DNA of 64,000 nucleotides, taken from NCBI RefSeq assembly GCF_003663845.1, contig NZ_RCCA01000001.1, forward strand, positions 2,356,001-2,420,000. The letters run 5' to 3'. Both the position numbers and the translations under genes were made by a program. The notes under the pieces are model-generated. The model saw nothing but the letters and a program-made list of their open reading frames with translations, made no database searches and was not told where the DNA came from. Position 1 is the first letter of the stretch. Each line of letters starts with the position of its first letter. Source of the stretch: Chryseobacterium sp. 7. Its GTDB lineage: Bacteria > Bacteroidota > Bacteroidia > Flavobacteriales > Weeksellaceae. Below are positions 27,040 through 36,537 of the stretch, piece by piece.

Positions 27040-27129
27040 ATTGACAATAAATCTTTTTGCAAAGTTAAAAATTATTCCGCTGAATATAAGCAAAATTCAG
27101 GCCGAAATTTTTCTATTAAATATACAAAA

Positions 27130-27152
27130 AAAGCCTGATAATCTCAGGCTTT
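27130..27152 (-). terminator. Intrinsic terminator of the metalloprotease gene
   Basis: AAAGCCTGA and TCAGGCTTT form a 9-bp stem with a TAATC loop, with a T-run on the minus strand, 21 bp past the stop. Confidence 0.88.
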
Positions 27153-27172
27153 CATCATAAATTATTTAAAAA

Positions 27173-29335
27173 TTACTGTTTAATCAGTTTTTTATTGATG
27201 GTTTGTTTCTCTGTTTCAACGGTAATCACGTAGTTTCCTGTCTGAATGGAAGAAAGGTTGATCTCCTGTTTATTCCCTTTCAAAGAAGAATCTGAAAGCA
27301 CCAGTCTTCCTGCTTCATCATAGATTTTATATCCCTTCAGTCTTTCTTTTGATGACACGGTGATTATATTTTTGGCTGGATTCGGGTAAATATCAATTGA
27401 GTTATTTTTTATATTGATATCTTCTACAGCTAAAACACTGCAAGAAAAGTTTGCACTCCATCCATTTCCTGTAACCCCACCATCAGAAACAAATCTTACC
27501 GTAATGGCACCGGAAGGATCTGTAGAAGTAAAAGTTCCAGGCAATGTGCTTCCCGTCAGATTATTCCCGTTGGCGAATAATGGTGAGGCTGTAGAAGGTC
27601 CATTATATACATACATAAAATCATATCCTTGTTCCAGATCAAATGCTGTAAATGCCATTGTCATCGCTGAACCGGAAGTTGGATAAAATGTTTTTACCAG
27701 TTCTTCATTATCTCCATACTGCCCTGTTGAACCTCCTGTATCCAGGAACTGGGTTCCGTCACACCATGCTCCATCCGTTAAAAACAGCTGCGATAATTGA
27801 AATGCATTTGGTCCGCTGCAATCTGTTCCTACACTTAGTCTGTAGTATGTAGCGGGCTGAAGATTTGTAAAATTAAAGGAAGGTGCTGTTGCATTTCCGG
27901 AAGATATTGCCGTTCCGTTGCTTGTCGTCAGCTTATACTTCCATGATGTAGAGGAAGCATCCGTAAAAGTAGCGTTTGCTGAACTCTGTGTGATATTGTT
28001 AATCGCAAGATTAGAGATGGTTGTAGTACAAGATGTTGTACAATTGGTTCCAAGGCACCCTTTAGAATCTACTGTATTTCTGATCAGCGTTCCCGGCTGT
28101 ACTCCAAAACCGTTTGCGAAGTTAATTCCTACACTGCTTAGCAAATGACAGTAGCTCATAATGGTACCGCCACCTGCCGGAGGAAGAGCCGCGGTACACC
28201 CTTCGTTGTTTCCTGATGCGGGCCCACAGCCGTCAATAGCTGTATTATTGCCATTCCAGAAGCAAGAGTGTGTATGTGGTGAACCTAAATTATGCCCAAG
28301 TTCATGGGTCATTACTTCAATATTCCAGGAATAGGTAGGTACGTTCTGATAGTTTAAATTCATTCCGCAATAAGAATATTTGTAAGTGGTGCATAGTGAA
28401 TTAACATAAGCAATACTTGTTGTAGCGGGATTTCTTAATAACTGCGCTACATCTCCATTAAAAGTAGTTCTTGTCGTTCTGAATTGATTCAGAATGGTAC
28501 TTGGTGACCCTGCATAAGGATCTGTAGTAGTCCAGACAAAAACTTCGCTTAAAGCTACATTCACGTTCTCATTGGCATATAGCGTTGTTACGTTATTATG
28601 CATGGCAGTTACCCAATTGGTTGTAGTAGTCGTATTACTCCCATTTTGAGTATACGGGCCGAAACCTACTTCATAGTAGATTCTTACACAGTTATCCGTT
28701 TTCTTTTTGCTGGTATTATTGGGATTAAAAACCGGTCTTTGAACCTGATTTTCTTTCAGCCCATCCACATCACAGGCAAACGGATTGGAACCTGTCAACT
28801 TAGAATCTGAATAGCTTACAAAATCTTCAGAATTTTTAGCTTTTCCTATTACAACATTTCCTAATTCAGGGGTAGAAGCGACTCCTACAATATCATCATT
28901 AAAAAAACTAAAGGCTGCAATAGAAGCATTATCTCCTTTTACAATCCCCTGATAATATACTCCCGGAGTATATTCTACGGCTTTGCCTTTTTCGGTAATT
29001 ACTTTAAAATCGTTGGTTAAAATCTGATGTTTATACATTTCAACAGTGATCTGTCTGCCGCCATCAAAGGGAAAAGAGATTTCAAGAAAATCGGGTTTTT
29101 CTTTGATTAATCTTTTTAGTTCTGCAGGTTTCAGAGACATTACTGTGATATCTGTTGCGGCCTTTTTATATTCGGTTATTTTATCCGGGTTCTTATCAAC
29201 GTGAAATAAATTGTAGGTTTTAACTTCTGTTTTCCGATTATGAAATTCCGAAACTTTTTGAGCAACGGGTTTTAAATTTTGAGAAAAACTCAAGATAAAA
29301 CATTGTAAAAAACAAATTAATAGAAACTTTTTCAT
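27173..29335 (-). CDS. Secreted zinc metalloprotease (reprolysin-like) with fibronectin III, CUB-like and T9SS sorting domains
   Basis: A 720-residue exported protein. Residues 1-18 form a signal peptide (KKFLLICFLQC, ending SFS before QN). A propeptide follows, with EISFPFDGGRQITVEMYKH near residue 85. The catalytic zinc site HELGHNLGSPH lies near residue 350, followed by a Met-turn (IMSYCH). A fibronectin type III-like segment comes next (TISNLAINNITQSSANATF), then a CUB-like region, and the last ~70 residues are a type A T9SS sorting domain (IYPNPAKNIITV...KLIKQ). It should be exported by the Por/type IX system and act extracellularly. An IS982 element lies 114 bp upstream. Confidence 0.92.
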   Translation of the reverse strand: MKKFLLICFLQCFILSFSQNLKPVAQKVSEFHNRKTEVKTYNLFHVDKNPDKITEYKKAATDITVMSLKPAELKRLIKEKPDFLEISFPFDGGRQITVEMYKHQILTNDFKVITEKGKAVEYTPGVYYQGIVKGDNASIAAFSFFNDDIVGVASTPELGNVVIGKAKNSEDFVSYSDSKLTGSNPFACDVDGLKENQVQRPVFNPNNTSKKKTDNCVRIYYEVGFGPYTQNGSNTTTTTNWVTAMHNNVTTLYANENVNVALSEVFVWTTTDPYAGSPSTILNQFRTTRTTFNGDVAQLLRNPATTSIAYVNSLCTTYKYSYCGMNLNYQNVPTYSWNIEVMTHELGHNLGSPHTHSCFWNGNNTAIDGCGPASGNNEGCTAALPPAGGGTIMSYCHLLSSVGINFANGFGVQPGTLIRNTVDSKGCLGTNCTTSCTTTISNLAINNITQSSANATFTDASSTSWKYKLTTSNGTAISSGNATAPSFNFTNLQPATYYRLSVGTDCSGPNAFQLSQLFLTDGAWCDGTQFLDTGGSTGQYGDNEELVKTFYPTSGSAMTMAFTAFDLEQGYDFMYVYNGPSTASPLFANGNNLTGSTLPGTFTSTDPSGAITVRFVSDGGVTGNGWSANFSCSVLAVEDINIKNNSIDIYPNPAKNIITVSSKERLKGYKIYDEAGRLVLSDSSLKGNKQEINLSSIQTGNYVITVETEKQTINKKLIKQ

Positions 29336-29449
29336 GATTTTGGTAATTTTGTCTATGGTTTTACAAATAAACAAAAAAAATCAACATATAGTGAAAAACA
29401 ATCATTATATTCTAATAATTATAAAAACCAGATAAATAATTTAAACTAA

Positions 29450-30424
29450 ACTCGTAGTGCATTATCAAACTAACGCAATTTTAATATTGTTCATTTTTCT
29501 ATTAAAGACAAAAACATTTACAAATTGAATAAAAGTTAGTGCTGTTATTTTGCTCAATATCCTTGTCTTAAAGCCATTAAATGATTTTGCATAGTTGCTT
29601 CTAATTTTAAATTGATCACAAAGTTGAGAAAACAGGGTCTCAATTCTCTTTCTCGATTTTCTGAAAATATATTTCTGTTTTTGGTAATTTTTTTGATTGA
29701 TTCTCATTGGTGTATCCAGTTTTATATTTGCATAATTGAACAAGTCAGATTGTACCTGAGCGGACAAATAACCTCGATCTCCGATCAATGTACAGTCATT
29801 AATTTGATGTTTTATATCCTGCAAAAAATGAATATCATGAATGCTTGCCGTAGAAATGTCAAAACTTTGAAAAACCCCGGAAACAGAACATATTGCATGC
29901 AGTTTGTAACCGTAATAATAACTGGACTGGGAAGCGCAATAACCTCTACTTGGAAATGAAAATTCACTTTCTTTACAAATTTTGGAGCGTTTTGCTCTTG
30001 CATTTCTACAAATTTCCAAAGGCATAGAGTCAATAATAAAAACGTTTTCAATCTCATTAAACCGAACAACTATAAGCTTTCGAATCCTTTCCAAATGCAG
30101 GAATAATTTCCTCTTTCTACGGTTGTAAACACTTCTTTCGATCATTCCGTTTAATTTTGAATTTGACAGATGTCTAAATAGCTGGTATTCTGAATCTATC
30201 GATAAATATTCTGCAGAAATATTAAGAGCAACAATCTCTAAATCAGACAGTTTTGGCTTAATTGGTTTGAAATAAAAGTTCTCATCTGAGATTAACTTCT
30301 TTAATTCATTTAAAATAAAATTGTAAATTGCATCTAGGTTATTCATTATGTATCAGATTGATAGTCAATACAATATACGAATTTTTCGTATTATGAATAA
30401 CCTTTTTTATAATGCACTACGGGT
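29450..30424 (-). mobile_element. IS982-family insertion sequence, intact, with target duplication
   Basis: The element is 975 bp. The left end ACTCGTAGTGCATTAT (29450-29465) and the right end (inverse, ACCCGTAGTGCATTAT, 30424-30409) match in 15 of 16 positions. It is flanked by AACTAA on both sides (29444-29449 and 30425-30430), a 6-bp target duplication in the range known for IS982. The single ORF encodes a full-length DDE transposase. The intact gene and exact duplication indicate a fairly recent insertion, here between the metalloprotease gene and a transporter gene. Confidence 0.9.
29465..30346 (-). CDS. IS982-family transposase
   Basis: A 293-residue transposase spanning almost the whole IS. 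The catalytic DDE triad can be placed at IDSMPLEIC (first D, near residue 106), GDRGYLS (second D, near 195) and KRIETLFSQL (E, near 235). The YYGYKLH segment and the KSRKRIETLF motif are typical of IS982. The stop codon overlaps the left inverted repeat. An ATACGAA-TTT-TTCGTAT hairpin sits just upstream of the start, inside the element. Transcription runs toward the metalloprotease gene. Confidence 0.93.
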   Translation of the reverse strand: MNNLDAIYNFILNELKKLISDENFYFKPIKPKLSDLEIVALNISAEYLSIDSEYQLFRHLSNSKLNGMIERSVYNRRKRKLFLHLERIRKLIVVRFNEIENVFIIDSMPLEICRNARAKRSKICKESEFSFPSRGYCASQSSYYYGYKLHAICSVSGVFQSFDISTASIHDIHFLQDIKHQINDCTLIGDRGYLSAQVQSDLFNYANIKLDTPMRINQKNYQKQKYIFRKSRKRIETLFSQLCDQFKIRSNYAKSFNGFKTRILSKITALTFIQFVNVFVFNRKMNNIKIALV

Positions 30425-30470
30425 AACTAAATATTATTTCAAATGTTTTTTATTCGTTAAAATAAAAAAA

Positions 30471-30488
30471 GACGTTAAAAATAACGTC
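30471..30488 (-). terminator. Intrinsic terminator of the MFS gene
   Basis: GACGTTA and TAACGTC pair around AAAA, flanked by A-run and T-run, 10 bp past the stop. It insulates the IS from the transporter gene. Confidence 0.8.
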
Positions 30489-30497
30489 TTTTAAATT

Positions 30498-31988
30498 TTA
30501 TAGTGTTTCTCTGTCGGTTCTTATTTTGACCTTGAGAAATCTGATTAAAATGAGCCCAGCAGCAAAGAATACCGTCATAGACAATGCTGCAATACGCATA
30601 TTATTAAAATGCTCAATTAATGTTGCAAAGATAAATGTCCCGATGATGATGGCAATTTTCTCCAATACATCATAGAAACTGAAATAGGTAGTATTTTCCA
30701 TTGAGTTTTCCGGAAGTAATTTTGAATACGTGGATCTGGACATCGCCTGAAGTCCACCCATTACCAAACCTACTACTGCTGCCACTCCATAGAACTGGTA
30801 TTCTACCGTAGGATTTTCTTTGTTCAGGAAATACGCCCATAGACATGCTACGATCCAAAGGATGATGGCAATGGAAATAACGTTTCTGTTACCAATTCTC
30901 TTAGATAGTCTTGAGAAAATAACGGCTCCGATGATGGCTTCAATCTGAATTACCAAAAGGGTTCCGATCAGTTTGTCCTGAGCAAGATTGATCTCACTCT
31001 TTCCGAATAGGGTTGCCATAAGGAAAATAGTCTGCATTCCCACACTGTAAAAGAAGAAACTGGACAGGAAAAATTTCAGGTTTCTGTCTTTGAAAAGCTC
31101 ACCTCCTACTTTAAACAGTTCGTGGAAACTCTCTTTTGCAATATCTTTATAGAAGCTCAGATTGTCTTTCAATACTTCAAAGAACCCTCCCTGCTCTTCA
31201 TGCTTTTTGAAGATGTTCTTGTAATTCAGCAATACCAAATCTTTGGGAAGTTTATCTTTCACATCTCCAAATTGAGGAAGGTGTTTGAATGTATATTGGG
31301 AGAACCCGAACCACCATGCTCCTGTTAAAAGGAAACTGATTCTTGTAAATAATAACTGCTGCGCGGCTCCTTTAGCAAAAACCTGAATCAGAACCAAACA
31401 GATTACTACTAACACTACAGACCCAATGTATCCGTACACATATCCTCTTGCAGAAAGTGCATCCTGCCTGTCCGGCGTAGCAATATCCGGCAGGAAGGAG
31501 TTATAAAACACCAAACTTCCCCAGAATCCAACACTGGCCGTAATACTGAATAAGAGCCCCAGAAATACATTATGCATCCCTGTAAACATGGCTAATCCCA
31601 TACAAGATGTTGCTCCCAGGTAGCAGAAAAACTGCAGGAAAGATTTTTTATTCCCGATGGTATCTGCTAATGAAGATAAAAACGGAGACAATAATACTAC
31701 GATAAAGAATGATATGGTAAGTGAATATCCGTATACGGCATCCGGCTGATATCCTTCTCCAAAAATTTTGATGGTATGCCTTACCGGGACATCAATCCAT
31801 GTTTTGGTTTCTGCTATGTATTCCTTTTTCTCATACGCTGTGGTAAGAATAGAATAATAAATAGGGAAAATAGTAGAGGTAATAACCAGGGAATACACGG
31901 AGTTTGCCCAGTCATATACAGCCCAGGCTTTCATAATCTTCGGATTATTCTTTATGTTTTTAGGCTGTCGATTCTCAGTTTCAGACAT
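30498..31988 (-). CDS. MFS transporter, UMF1/Atg22-like
   Basis: A 496-residue protein with about eleven to twelve membrane helices. It opens KAWAVYDWANSVYSLVITSTIFPIYY, the hallmark of UMF1-type (Atg22-related) transporters, and the helix-2 loop has PFLSSLADTIGNKK. The large loop around residues 250-300 is charged. In yeast Atg22 exports amino acids from vacuoles; bacterial members are of unknown substrate. Monocistronic with its own terminator. The ATG used begins SETENRQPKN, which is the only good start. Confidence 0.85.
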   Translation of the reverse strand: MSETENRQPKNIKNNPKIMKAWAVYDWANSVYSLVITSTIFPIYYSILTTAYEKKEYIAETKTWIDVPVRHTIKIFGEGYQPDAVYGYSLTISFFIVVLLSPFLSSLADTIGNKKSFLQFFCYLGATSCMGLAMFTGMHNVFLGLLFSITASVGFWGSLVFYNSFLPDIATPDRQDALSARGYVYGYIGSVVLVVICLVLIQVFAKGAAQQLLFTRISFLLTGAWWFGFSQYTFKHLPQFGDVKDKLPKDLVLLNYKNIFKKHEEQGGFFEVLKDNLSFYKDIAKESFHELFKVGGELFKDRNLKFFLSSFFFYSVGMQTIFLMATLFGKSEINLAQDKLIGTLLVIQIEAIIGAVIFSRLSKRIGNRNVISIAIILWIVACLWAYFLNKENPTVEYQFYGVAAVVGLVMGGLQAMSRSTYSKLLPENSMENTTYFSFYDVLEKIAIIIGTFIFATLIEHFNNMRIAALSMTVFFAAGLILIRFLKVKIRTDRETL

Positions 31989-32023
31989 TTCAAATATATA
32001 TTAGTAGCACAAAAATAAAAAAA

Positions 32024-32073
32024 CCATTAAGAAATGGATAAGTTTTTAAAAAAATTATCGATTCCTTAATGGC
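32024..32073 (-). terminator. Long imperfect hairpin after the thiolase gene
   Basis: CCATTAAGAAATGGATAA (32024-32041) pairs with TTATCGATTCCTTAATGG (32056-32073) with two mismatches and a 14-nt A/T loop. A minus-strand T-run follows. It lies 22 bp past the thiolase stop. Confidence 0.7.
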
Positions 32074-32094
32074 AATATATTCTGAAACAGAATA

Positions 32095-33273
32095 TTAGAT
32101 ATTTTCAATTACGATAGCAGAAGCTCCTCCACCACCGTTGCAGATTGCTGCTGCACCGTATTTTGCGTTATTTTGCTTCAATACGTTAATTAATGTAACG
32201 ATGATTCTTGATCCTGAACTTCCCAGTGGATGTCCTAGAGCTACAGCACCGCCGTTTACGTTTACTTTAGCGGCATCTAATCCTAAAATTTTGTTATTAG
32301 CCAATCCTACTACAGAGAAAGCTTCGTTGAATTCGAAGAAATCAATGTCAGAAACTTCCAATCCTGCTTTTTTAAGAGCGATAGGTAAAGCTTTAGCCGG
32401 AGCAGTTGTAAAGTTTTCAGGCTCGTGTGCTGCATCAGCGTAAGAAACGATTTTTGCAAGAGGTTTTAATCCAAGCTCTTCCATTTTTTCTTTGGAAACA
32501 AGGATTAATGCAGAAGCCCCATCGTTCAGAGTAGATGCATTAGCTGCAGTTACCGTTCCTTCTTCTTTTTTGAATACAGTAGGAAGGGTTGAAATTCTGT
32601 CGAAGTTTACAGCTTTGTATTCTTCATCTTCAGCAAAGATTACGGGCTCTCCTTTTCTCTGAGGAATAGAAACCGGTACAATTTCTTCACTGAATTTACC
32701 TTCGCTCCACGCTTTTGCTGATCTTTTGTAAGATTCAATAGCGAAATTATCCTGATCTTCTCTTGTAATATTATAGTCTGCCGCACATTTTTCTGCACAT
32801 ACTCCCATATGTACTTTGTTGTATACGTCTGTAAGACCGTCAAGTACCATTCCGTCAAGCATTTTGATATCGCCTAACTTGGTAGCTACTCTTGCGTTGT
32901 AATAGTGAGGAACTAAAGACATATTCTCCATACCTCCTGCAACAATTACTTCTGCATCTCCAGCTTTGATTGCCTGAGCTGCCATTGTTACAGCCTTCAT
33001 TCCTGAAGCACAAACTTTATTCACTGTAGTAGAAGGTGTATTGATTGAAAGACCTGCACCTAATGCTACCTGACGAGCCGGTGCCTGGCCTTCTCCTGCC
33101 TGAAGAACATTTCCCATATAGATTTCCTGAACAGCATTAGGATCTAAACCAATTTTATCTAATGCTCCTTTTACAGCAGTTGCTCCCAGTTTTGTAGCCG
33201 GAACTGTTGATAAGCTTCCCATAAAACTCCCCATAGGTGTTCTTACTGCGGAAACAATGAATACTTCTTTCAT
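32095..33273 (-). CDS. Acetyl-CoA C-acyltransferase (thiolase)
   Basis: A 392-residue thiolase with all family motifs. The nucleophile Cys is in NKVCASGMKAV near residue 89; the NEAF motif is FNEAFSV near 317; the HPLG motif is GHPLGSSG near 348, and the final C-x-G loop is CNGGGGASA near 379. It either condenses two acetyl-CoA (acetyl-CoA acetyltransferase, also the first step of the mevalonate route) or cleaves 3-oxoacyl-CoA in beta-oxidation; the short chain and residue pattern favour acetoacetyl-CoA thiolase. Monocistronic. A mevalonate-type kinase gene is 6 kb away. Confidence 0.92.
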   Translation of the reverse strand: MKEVFIVSAVRTPMGSFMGSLSTVPATKLGATAVKGALDKIGLDPNAVQEIYMGNVLQAGEGQAPARQVALGAGLSINTPSTTVNKVCASGMKAVTMAAQAIKAGDAEVIVAGGMENMSLVPHYYNARVATKLGDIKMLDGMVLDGLTDVYNKVHMGVCAEKCAADYNITREDQDNFAIESYKRSAKAWSEGKFSEEIVPVSIPQRKGEPVIFAEDEEYKAVNFDRISTLPTVFKKEEGTVTAANASTLNDGASALILVSKEKMEELGLKPLAKIVSYADAAHEPENFTTAPAKALPIALKKAGLEVSDIDFFEFNEAFSVVGLANNKILGLDAAKVNVNGGAVALGHPLGSSGSRIIVTLINVLKQNNAKYGAAAICNGGGGASAIVIENI

Positions 33274-33330
33274 GTATATAATTTTTATTTAGCCAAAACG
33301 GAACCAGCGTTCCATTTTTATAGTTAGAAT

Positions 33331-33741
33331 TTATTTCACTTTTACGTACACTACGTCGAATGATGTTCCTTCAATTTTAGTATTCACTTTCAAAAGATTA
33401 TCCTGAGTGGCTACTATTTTATTGTTGAAGACATCTCCTACCTGTGCAGGATCATTTTTATCAGACTTTTCCATGACAATCGCTTTGTAGTTGCAATCAT
33501 CTATGAAAACCAATGTTGATTTGATAAAATCTTTTCCATTATTGAAATATTCGGTCTGAACATTATCTTTAATGGTCATATTCCATATGGATTCCGGGTA
33601 GTTTGCTCTTATAAACTTCCCTTCTTTAATGTTGGCACATTTAGCCGGATTATCCGGTTTTTTCTGCTCTGTTGTCTGAGCCTGAATCTGAATAGCTGCA
33701 GTCAACAGCATTCCTGCTGAGAATATTTTTAATAAGTTCAT
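33331..33741 (-). CDS. Small exported protein of unknown function
   Basis: A 136-residue protein with a signal peptide (NLLKIFSAGMLLTAA, ending IQAQ near residue 22). The mature part has two Cys (in AKCANIKEG and DDCNYKA) that could form a disulfide, and a beta-rich pattern with FIRANYPESIWNM. I do not recognise the family. It starts 2 bp before the stop of the neighbouring membrane protein gene, so the two are likely co-transcribed. Confidence 0.65.
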   Translation of the reverse strand: MNLLKIFSAGMLLTAAIQIQAQTTEQKKPDNPAKCANIKEGKFIRANYPESIWNMTIKDNVQTEYFNNGKDFIKSTLVFIDDCNYKAIVMEKSDKNDPAQVGDVFNNKIVATQDNLLKVNTKIEGTSFDVVYVKVK

Positions 33742-33743
33742 TT

Positions 33744-34148
33744 CTATATTTGTGTTGTATTATTAACTTTCTTATTTCCTCCTGAGAAAACCAGAAGAAA
33801 AGCTCCTAAAAACTCTACGATCCAGCCCCATCTCAGTTTAACGATTCCGGCAAAAGTTTCCTGCCAGGATTTGAATGGTAAAAAGCTGAAATATTGTAAA
33901 GACTGCATTTTTACAGCGAATAAGGTAAACGCAAATAAAAGAATAAGCAGAATACCAAAAAGCTTTACTATTTTCGCACTGTTATTCACAATTCCAAAAG
34001 CCGCACATGCACAAAGAATCCAGCATGCAACAGCCAGGTAATGATCAAGCTTCCAATAGTTCCAATTTCCTATGATTGGTACATGTACCAAGGGCAAAAA
34101 ACTACCTGCAATTACTAACAGTAATCCTAATAACTGAATATTTTTCAT
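33744..34148 (-). CDS. Small membrane protein of unknown function
   Basis: A 134-residue protein with about four membrane helices (near residues 5-20, 35-52, 62-82 and 105-122). It begins MKNIQLLGLLLVIAGSFLPLVHVPIIGNWNYW. The longest frame adds 27 residues that run through a hairpin and look untranslated; I chose the ATG giving a helix at the N-terminus. No family recognised. A strong hairpin with a T9 run lies 28 bp upstream of its start. Confidence 0.6.
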   Translation of the reverse strand: MKNIQLLGLLLVIAGSFLPLVHVPIIGNWNYWKLDHYLAVACWILCACAAFGIVNNSAKIVKLFGILLILLFAFTLFAVKMQSLQYFSFLPFKSWQETFAGIVKLRWGWIVEFLGAFLLVFSGGNKKVNNTTQI

Positions 34149-34175
34149 ATTTACTAAAGTGCCAAAATACAAAAA

Positions 34176-34202
34176 AAAACACACTTTTAAAGAGTGTGTT
34201 TT
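34176..34202 (-). terminator. Hairpin with T-run just before the small membrane protein gene
   Basis: AAAACACACT and AGTGTGTTTT form a 10-bp stem with a TTTAAAG loop. On the minus strand nine T follow. It could end transcription arriving from the nucleoside permease or act as a leader attenuator. Confidence 0.7.
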
Positions 34203-34432
34203 AAAAATAGAATTTCCATACCCGAACACTTGTTAGCTATAAAAAAGACTCGATATTTTTAATAATTACACAAAGAAAGAAGAAATTTATTGCTAAATCA
34301 AAAATTAACATTTAAGAGTTCTGTATCAGTCTGAAGTCCCTATTTTTCTTCAGAAAAGCATCGTTTCAAAAATCGGGAATAAAAGTATTCTTAACCAGCA
34401 GATTCCAGACAGCACAAGGATTTAAAATAAAA

Positions 34433-34462
34433 AAATTGCATCTTCTTTCAAAAATGCAATTT
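34433..34462 (-). terminator. Intrinsic terminator of the nucleoside permease gene
   Basis: AAATTGCAT and ATGCAATTT pair (9 bp) around a 12-nt loop, 21 bp past the permease stop, with a minus-strand T-run. Confidence 0.75.
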
Positions 34463-34482
34463 AATATCTTATTAATTTTTAA

Positions 34483-35865
34483 TTAATGCTTTACGGATGA
34501 AACATCTTCCGGGTTATGTTTATGTTTAAACAATATACCAAAAAATATTGCCAGCACCAGTGCATAGATCGCGAAAGAAAGCCATATCTGCTGCCAGTCT
34601 TTTACCATCACTACAGCAGAAAGAGTTCCGTCTGAATTCACAGCTGAATTGAAACTGTTCTTTAAAATTTCCAGGAAAGTAGGATTATCCGGTGTCGTTT
34701 GAAGATAGGTAGACAGATCTGAAGCCGTTGTAAATTTATGTGTAAAGAATTTATCAATAGCCCATCCTGCAATATAACTTCCAAAAACAGCTCCGAAACC
34801 GTTAGTCATCATCATAAACAATCCCTGAGCCGAAGAGCGTATCTTTTTATCAGTAGTAGTTTCTACGAAAAGTGAACCTGAGATATTAAAGAAATCGAAA
34901 GCCATTCCGTACACAATACAGGAAAGAATGATTAATGAAAGCCCGAACCCGTCCGGAACACCATATGCAAAGAATCCGAATCTTAACACCCAGGCCAGCA
35001 TAGACATCAGCATTACTTTTTTGATTCCGAATTTCTTCAAGAAGAAAGGAATTGCCAGGATAAACAGGGTTTCAGAAACCTGAGAAATTGACATAATGAT
35101 TGTAGATCTCTGTACTACAAATGAGTCTGCATATTTCGGAAAATGGGCAAATTCACTTAAGAACACATCTCCATAAGCATTGGTAAGCTGAAGTGCCGCT
35201 CCTAAAAGCATTGAGAATAAGAAAAACAATGCCATTTTATAGTTTCCGAAAAGCTTAAATGCATTCAATCCTAACTGTTCAGATAATGGTGAATTTTTAT
35301 CAATAAGCTTTTGCGGTGGGCATTTGGGTAATGTAAGAGCATAGATACCTAAGAGAATAGCTACAGCCCCTCCAATATAAAACTGTCCTTCTGTCGCTTT
35401 GTTTCCACTAAGATTGGTAATCCACATGGCTACAATAAAACCAATAGTTCCCCATACACGAATGGGTGGGAAGTCTTTTACAACATCCAGATTATTATTT
35501 TTCAGGATTGTATAAGAAATAGAGTTAGCCAGGGCGATCGTAGGCATGTAGAAACACATAGCCAGCAGCATCACCGAAAAGAAAGAATTCGGGTCTGCTG
35601 AATGAGGAAGTACGAAAAGAATGACCCCATACAGAATGTGTAATACTGAAAAAATACGTTCCGCATTGATCCAGCGGTCTGCAATAATTCCAGTAATGGT
35701 TGGCATAAATATGGAAGCAATTCCCATTGTTCCGAACACTGCTCCAAACTGCGTTCCGTCCCAATGTTTGGTGCCAAACCAGAAGTTAGCCATCGTAATC
35801 AGCCATGCTCCCCACACAAAAAACTGGAGAAAACTGAGGATGGTCAGTCGTAATTTTAAATTCAT
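34483..35865 (-). CDS. Nucleoside permease (NupG/XapB-like MFS)
   Basis: A 460-residue protein with twelve predicted helices. It opens LRLTILSFLQFFVWGAWLITMANF, the signature of nucleoside:proton symporters of the NHS family (NupG, XapB). The FPPIRVWGTIGFI loop and the GMAFDFFNISGSLFVE segment near residue 340 are also typical. It would import purine and pyrimidine nucleosides for salvage. Monocistronic, in the same direction as the bifunctional nuclease gene, 22 bp downstream of it. Confidence 0.9.
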   Translation of the reverse strand: MNLKLRLTILSFLQFFVWGAWLITMANFWFGTKHWDGTQFGAVFGTMGIASIFMPTITGIIADRWINAERIFSVLHILYGVILFVLPHSADPNSFFSVMLLAMCFYMPTIALANSISYTILKNNNLDVVKDFPPIRVWGTIGFIVAMWITNLSGNKATEGQFYIGGAVAILLGIYALTLPKCPPQKLIDKNSPLSEQLGLNAFKLFGNYKMALFFLFSMLLGAALQLTNAYGDVFLSEFAHFPKYADSFVVQRSTIIMSISQVSETLFILAIPFFLKKFGIKKVMLMSMLAWVLRFGFFAYGVPDGFGLSLIILSCIVYGMAFDFFNISGSLFVETTTDKKIRSSAQGLFMMMTNGFGAVFGSYIAGWAIDKFFTHKFTTASDLSTYLQTTPDNPTFLEILKNSFNSAVNSDGTLSAVVMVKDWQQIWLSFAIYALVLAIFFGILFKHKHNPEDVSSVKH

Positions 35866-35887
35866 AGTTTATATAAAAAGTATCTCT

Positions 35888-36487
35888 TTAGTCAATTTTC
35901 TTTTTCCTCCTCTTGATTTCTTCCTGAATTTCAAGGGCGGTATCATAGTCTTCTTCTTTAACGGCATCTTCCAGTAATTTCTGAAGCTCTTCCATAGAAA
36001 GAGATTTCAGGCTGTCTTCCGTCTGTACAGTTTCTGAGAAGGACTGATCTTCTTTTGCAACGTCTTCCAGCTCCAGTAAAATTCCTGCTTCATTTAACAC
36101 CTGCTGTGTGGTAAATATTGGGGCATCAAATCTTACGGCCATGGCAACGGCATCAGAAGTTCTGGCATCAAGGATTAATTCTTCTTCAGTAACTTTATTT
36201 TTAAAATTGATATTAGAAAAGAATACTCCGTCTACAATCTGATAGATTATGACAGAAATTAACTCATAATTGGCAGAAACAATAAATTTTGTAAATAAAT
36301 CATGAGTAAGAGGACGCGGTGGATGTATATCTTTTTCCAGTCCGAGAGAGATAGACTGGGCTTCGAAATTTCCTATAACAACAGGTAATTTTATGTGTGT
36401 TTCTTCATGCTCCAGTAACAATGCGTACGCCCCTGATTGTGTCTGGCTGTACGATATTCCGCGAATAATTAGCTGCTTATAATCCAT
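35888..36487 (-). CDS. Bifunctional nuclease family protein (DUF151) with UvrB/UvrC motif
   Basis: A 199-residue protein. The N-terminal ~130 residues are a BFN/DUF151 domain (YALLLEHEETHIKLPVVIGNFEAQSI; then PRPLTHDLF; then LDARTSDAVAMAVRFDAPIF). The C-terminal ~40 residues (ELQKLLEDAVKEEDYDTALEIQEE) are a UvrB/UvrC interaction helix pair. In Thermotoga, BFN domains have DNase and RNase activity; whether that holds here is not known. It begins 22 bp before the permease and may lead that transcript. Confidence 0.88.
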   Translation of the reverse strand: MDYKQLIIRGISYSQTQSGAYALLLEHEETHIKLPVVIGNFEAQSISLGLEKDIHPPRPLTHDLFTKFIVSANYELISVIIYQIVDGVFFSNINFKNKVTEEELILDARTSDAVAMAVRFDAPIFTTQQVLNEAGILLELEDVAKEDQSFSETVQTEDSLKSLSMEELQKLLEDAVKEEDYDTALEIQEEIKRRKKKID

Positions 36488-36537
36488 AGCTACAAATATA
36501 GATTAATTTTTTGTTGTGTTTTCACTTTTTTACGCAA

